Source: an uncultured Bacilli bacterium | GTDB lineage: Bacteria > Bacillota_I > Bacilli_A > RFN20 > DUOF01 | Assembly: GCA_934101685.1 (NCBI GenBank) | Contig: CAKORZ010000024.1 | Span: 1 to 17,136 of the forward strand | Direction: 5' to 3' | DNA: 17,136 nt | Shown here: positions 13,970 to 17,136 of the stretch, piece by piece | How the letters are laid out: every line of letters starts with the position of its first letter | How positions within the stretch are numbered: the first letter of the stretch is position 1 | The notes under the pieces: generated by a model | Database searches by the model: none | The model's input: only the letters and a program-made list of their open reading frames with translations | What the model was told of the DNA's origin: nothing | Program-made: the position numbers and the translations under genes

Positions 13970-16102
13970 TTATTTATTCTCTTCAGGCTTAGCTAGTAAA
14001 TCTTTAATAGAAGCATTTACTCTACCTTTTTCATCTATCTCAGTAACTACTACTTTGACAACTTGTCCAACACTTAATACATCTTTAGGAGTATTTACTC
14101 TTTCATGTGATATTTTAGATACATGAACTAAAGCATCGCAACCTTCAAATAATTCTACAAATGCACCATAGTTTTCAAGTCTAACAACTTTAGCATCATA
14201 TATTTCTCCAACACGAGCTTCTTTAGTTAATCTTGTGATCATTGCAAGTGCTTTATTAATTGGTTCTCTATCAATGTGGTATACAACAACTTTACCTTCA
14301 TCACTAATATCAATCTTAACATTATCACATTTAGCAATAATATCATTAATTACTTTACCACCTGTACCAATTACATCTCTAATCTTATCAGGATTAATTT
14401 GCATCATTCCAACCTTTGGAGCATATTTGCTTAATTCAGGTCTTACTTCACTAATTGCACCCATCATGTTTTCCATGATTTGTTTTCTACCAACTTTAGC
14501 TTGAGCTAATGCTTTTCTTAATATTTCTTCATTGATACCTGTAATCTTAATATCCATTTGTAAAGCAGTTATACCTTTTTCTGTACCTGCTACTTTGAAG
14601 TCCATATCACCAAGATGATCTTCCATACCTTGAATATCAGTTAAGATTGTATAAGGAGCACCACTATCGATTGGTCCATTAGTTATTAATCCCATTGCAA
14701 TACCTGCAACTGGAGCTTTAATAGGAACACCTGCAGCCATTAATGCCATTGTTGAAGCACAAATTGATGCTTGTGAACTACTACCATTTGATTCTAATAC
14801 TTCGCTTACTACTCTTATAGTATATGGGAATACATCTTCACTAGGTATTACTTGAAGTAATGCTCTTTCTCCTAAAGCACCATGTCCAATTTCTCTTCTA
14901 CCAGGACTTCCCATTCTACCAACTTCTCCAACTGAGAAAGGTGGGAAGTTATAGTGATGCATAAATCTCTTTGTTTCTTCATCAGTAACGTTATCTAAGA
15001 TTTGTTCATCACCTTGAGCACCTAAAGTACATACTGATAATACTTGAGTTTCTCCTCTTGTAAACATTGCACTACCATGAACACGAGGTAATAAGTCTAC
15101 TTGTGAGTTAAGAGGTCTAATTTCAGTTATTCCTCTTCCATCAGGTCTTACTTTATCTTCAGTAATTAATCTTCTAACTTCTTCTTTTTCAATGTCATGT
15201 AATACATCTTTAACTTGCATTAAAACATTTTTCTTTTCTTTTTCATCTTTATATTCTTTTTCTTCATATAAAGCAACTACTTCTTCATTAATTGCATCAA
15301 TTGCTCCATATCTTTCTAATTTTCCTGGAATCTTGATAGCTTTTAATAAACGATCTTTAGCACGTGCTTCAACATCTTTTCTTATTTCTTCGCTAACTTC
15401 ATATAATTCAATTTCTCTTTTAGCTTTTCCAACTTCTTTAATAATTTCTTCTTCAAATGCTATTAATTCTTTAATCTTTTCATGACCAAACATAATAGCA
15501 CCTAGCATATCTTCTTCGCCCACTTCTTTACTACCAGCTTCAACCATGTTAATAGCTTCTTTAGTACCAGCTACTGCTAGGTTAATGTCACTACGATCCA
15601 TTTCTTCAACACTTGGATTTACAACATATTTACCATCAACTCTACCAACATATACGCCAGCTATAGGTCCATTAAATGGGATATCACTTATACATAAAGC
15701 TAAGCTTGCGCCTAACATTGCTGCCATTTCTGGAGTTGCATCTTTATTAACAGATAATACTGTATTAACAACTTGTACTTCATTTCTGAATCCTTCAGCA
15801 AATAAAGGTCTTATTGGTCTATCTATTAAACGTGCTGTTAAAGTTGCATGTTCACTAGGTTTTCCTTCTCTTCTTAAAAAGCTTCCTGGTATTTTACCAA
15901 CTGAATATAATTTTTCTTCAAAAGTAACAGTTAAAGGGAAGAAATCTGTATCTTTCTTTTCATCACTTGCTACTGCTGTTGATAAAATAACTGTATCATC
16001 ATATCTAACAAGAACAGAACCATCTGCTTGTTTAGCTATTTCACCTGTTTCAACTACTAATTTTTTTCCTGCAAATTCTTTTTCAAATACTCTCTTTGCC
16101 AC
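13970..16102 (-). CDS. pnp: Polyribonucleotide nucleotidyltransferase (PNPase)
   Basis: PNPase degrades RNA 3' to 5' using phosphate and is a core part of the bacterial RNA decay machinery. The 710-residue product shows two RNase PH domains: the first carries LIDRPIRPLF, and the second carries FSVGEVGRMGSPGRREIGHG and the catalytic DHLGDMDFKVAGT. These are followed by a KH domain with GTGGK at about 579-583 and an S1 domain at about 632-702 (VVRLENYGAFVELFEGCDAL). The length is typical. The frame stays open 31 codons farther upstream, but those codons run across the promoter; GTG at 16102 has AGGTGG five bases upstream and yields the usual start (M)AKRVFEKEFAGKKL. Commonly rpsO precedes pnp; here an unrelated surface-polysaccharide gene does. 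It is transcribed alone from its own promoter. Confidence 0.97.
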   Translation of the reverse strand: MAKRVFEKEFAGKKLVVETGEIAKQADGSVLVRYDDTVILSTAVASDEKKDTDFFPLTVTFEEKLYSVGKIPGSFLRREGKPSEHATLTARLIDRPIRPLFAEGFRNEVQVVNTVLSVNKDATPEMAAMLGASLALCISDIPFNGPIAGVYVGRVDGKYVVNPSVEEMDRSDINLAVAGTKEAINMVEAGSKEVGEEDMLGAIMFGHEKIKELIAFEEEIIKEVGKAKREIELYEVSEEIRKDVEARAKDRLLKAIKIPGKLERYGAIDAINEEVVALYEEKEYKDEKEKKNVLMQVKDVLHDIEKEEVRRLITEDKVRPDGRGITEIRPLNSQVDLLPRVHGSAMFTRGETQVLSVCTLGAQGDEQILDNVTDEETKRFMHHYNFPPFSVGEVGRMGSPGRREIGHGALGERALLQVIPSEDVFPYTIRVVSEVLESNGSSSQASICASTMALMAAGVPIKAPVAGIAMGLITNGPIDSGAPYTILTDIQGMEDHLGDMDFKVAGTEKGITALQMDIKITGINEEILRKALAQAKVGRKQIMENMMGAISEVRPELSKYAPKVGMMQINPDKIRDVIGTGGKVINDIIAKCDNVKIDISDEGKVVVYHIDREPINKALAMITRLTKEARVGEIYDAKVVRLENYGAFVELFEGCDALVHVSKISHERVNTPKDVLSVGQVVKVVVTEIDEKGRVNASIKDLLAKPEENK

Positions 16103-16124
16103 ATTATCCACCTCACACTTTATA

Positions 16125-16153
16125 ATTTTACAACACTTATATTTTTTATTCAA
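16125..16153 (-). promoter_or_regulatory. Promoter of pnp
   Basis: TTGAAT (16148-16153), 17 bases, TAAAAT (16125-16130) on the minus strand; expected start near 16118, giving a leader of only about 16 nt. The spacing and elements also confirm that the upstream in-frame codons are not translated. Confidence 0.78.
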
Positions 16154-16165
16154 TTTTTTAATGTG

Positions 16166-16201
16166 ATAAAATAAAAAGTTTATATGCATTAACATATAAA
16201 C
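16166..16201 (-). terminator. Terminator of the surface-polysaccharide gene
   Basis: A perfect nine-pair stem (16178-16186 with 16193-16201, six-base loop) is followed on the minus strand by TTTTTATTTTAT, eight bases after the stop codon. Confidence 0.9.
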
Positions 16202-16209
16202 AATCCACT

Positions 16210-17136
16210 TTATATTTTTTTCAAAATAATAAGTTTAATATATAAAAATATTGCCCAAACATAATAAAGCTTTTTTATTATCCAATTATTTTTTAATCTT
16301 CTTTGCTTTTTTACTAACACGCTTAATCTTTTCTCTGGAAAAAACACTTTGTCTATTAAAGTTCTTTTCCCTATTTTTAGTTTTCCTTTATATTCATTAT
16401 TACTAAAATTATCATAATAAGCTTCATCTGAATCCTTTAGAAATTTAATTCTACTTTCATTGGCAAATAAACCAGATTTGACCATTCTTCTAGCTAGTTT
16501 TTTATTATTAATATTATCTATACTATCATTACTCCATATACATATTTGCTTAAAATTTTCTATCATTTCTTCTTGTATATTCTTAATATATTTTTCATAA
16601 TATTCTTTTTCTTGCTCTACCCATGTAAATTTAAATATTTTATCATCATATGAATCAACACTACCATGATTTGCAGCTAAAAGTTGTTCAATAAGAGTAA
16701 AGTTGATTCTTAAACTCCAATAAAAATCACTAACTTTTCCTTCTTCATCTATATCATAAATTAAACCATTTCTATCGCATTTGTAATTCAACTTATTTTT
16801 AGAAAAAGTTCCAATATAATATCCTCTTGTATTAATTTTTAAATATTCACTAATATACTCTTGAGAAGAATTATTCCAACCAGAATCAACTATATTAAGA
16901 TATTCTCCATCAGAAAAACTTTTTAAATATTCTTTATAATTAACGTTTTCCTTTTTTTGCTTATTTAATTTTCTAGAATTATAAACATAAAAGCTCTCTA
17001 TTTTTTTTGAATTAGGAATTTTAAAATTTTGATAAATGTCAAAAAATTTTTTAAGCATTAAACCCTCTCGGGATAAAAATGATAATTTCTTTACTCCATC
17101 CTTAAATGATGTATTGTATAATCTATGTATAAAGAC
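16210..17136 (-). CDS. C-terminal part of a HAD-like/glycosyltransferase-associated surface polysaccharide protein (runs off right edge)
   Basis: The frame is open from the window edge to the stop at 16210 (308 residues), so the ATG at 17058 is internal. The edge-proximal residues read VKKLSFLSREGLMLKKFFDI, resembling the F-L-(A/S)-R-(D/E)-G-x-x-L segment of COG5610-type predicted HAD hydrolases found in capsule and cell-wall polysaccharide clusters. Later NIVDSGWNNSSQEYISEYL and RGYYIGTF match their V-D-x-G-W-x-G-(S/T)-x-Q ... GYY(L/I)G block. Such proteins are often fused to glycosyltransferase domains, which would lie beyond the edge. The basic C-terminus ends in a hydrophobic helix (YYVWAIFLYIKLIIL) that may bind the membrane. 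Very low G+C and many Lys, Asn and Ile suggest a variable surface locus. Family placement is from motif memory. Confidence 0.7.
   Translation of the reverse strand, partial: VFIHRLYNTSFKDGVKKLSFLSREGLMLKKFFDIYQNFKIPNSKKIESFYVYNSRKLNKQKKENVNYKEYLKSFSDGEYLNIVDSGWNNSSQEYISEYLKINTRGYYIGTFSKNKLNYKCDRNGLIYDIDEEGKVSDFYWSLRINFTLIEQLLAANHGSVDSYDDKIFKFTWVEQEKEYYEKYIKNIQEEMIENFKQICIWSNDSIDNINNKKLARRMVKSGLFANESRIKFLKDSDEAYYDNFSNNEYKGKLKIGKRTLIDKVFFPEKRLSVLVKKQRRLKNNWIIKKLYYVWAIFLYIKLIILKKI

Noticed and set aside
15546..16166. Long plus-strand open frame (206 codons) opposite pnp, and similar ones at 14235-14504, 15192-15485, 6927-7244 and 13565-13837
   Set aside because: All are antisense shadows of well-supported minus-strand genes, with low-complexity Ser/Thr/Leu/Ile products and no ribosome binding sites.
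16103..16195. 31-codon N-terminal extension of PNPase
   Set aside because: These codons overlap the pnp promoter and the upstream terminator, and the family starts at the GTG-initiated (M)AKRVFEKEF.

Overview
The window is AT-rich DNA from a low-G+C Bacillota (Firmicutes) bacterium, most likely an uncultured anaerobe. I infer this from strong AGGAGG-type ribosome binding sites, many U-tailed hairpin terminators, an oxygen-sensitive class III ribonucleotide reductase, and family-level likeness of the proteins. TGA ends at least two genes (the small heat-shock protein and the RelA/SpoT-domain gene), so the standard bacterial code is used. All genes but one (11554-12207) lie on the minus strand, so the text below runs right to left for most transcription units.

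Left end (1-2032): the start of a Na+/phosphate cotransporter gene with clearly higher G+C abuts a CCA-adding enzyme cut off after its catalytic head. This looks like an assembly chimera or a recombination breakpoint. Next comes a Fic-family protein with its own promoter.

2252-6515: an nrdD-nrdG operon (anaerobic dNTP synthesis) with a dyad-symmetric operator over its -35 region and a terminator after nrdG. Then an hsp20-like chaperone downstream of dapA, whose start region lies inside a long inverted repeat.

6602-7830: the most notable locus. A structured noncoding RNA of about 584 nt, with its own promoter and terminator and no convincing ORF, is followed directly by a four-TM protein with DUF21/CorB-like character. 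Size, order and partner fit the OLE RNA - OapA ribonucleoprotein system. I make this assignment from memory of the family, not from an alignment.

7876-12207: a very large MacB/FtsX-type ABC exporter in one chain, diverging from a plus-strand gene of unknown function that has an internally repeated motif and a good sigma-A-type promoter.

12325-13849: a divergent RelA/SpoT-type nucleotidyltransferase with a helical C-terminal region and an 82-residue companion gene; possibly a toxin/antitoxin-like or stress nucleotide pair.

13970-17136: polynucleotide phosphorylase (pnp) with promoter and terminator, then the C-terminal part of a cell-surface-polysaccharide type HAD/glycosyltransferase-associated protein that runs off the right edge. 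I saw no rRNA, tRNA, CRISPR array or insertion sequence.
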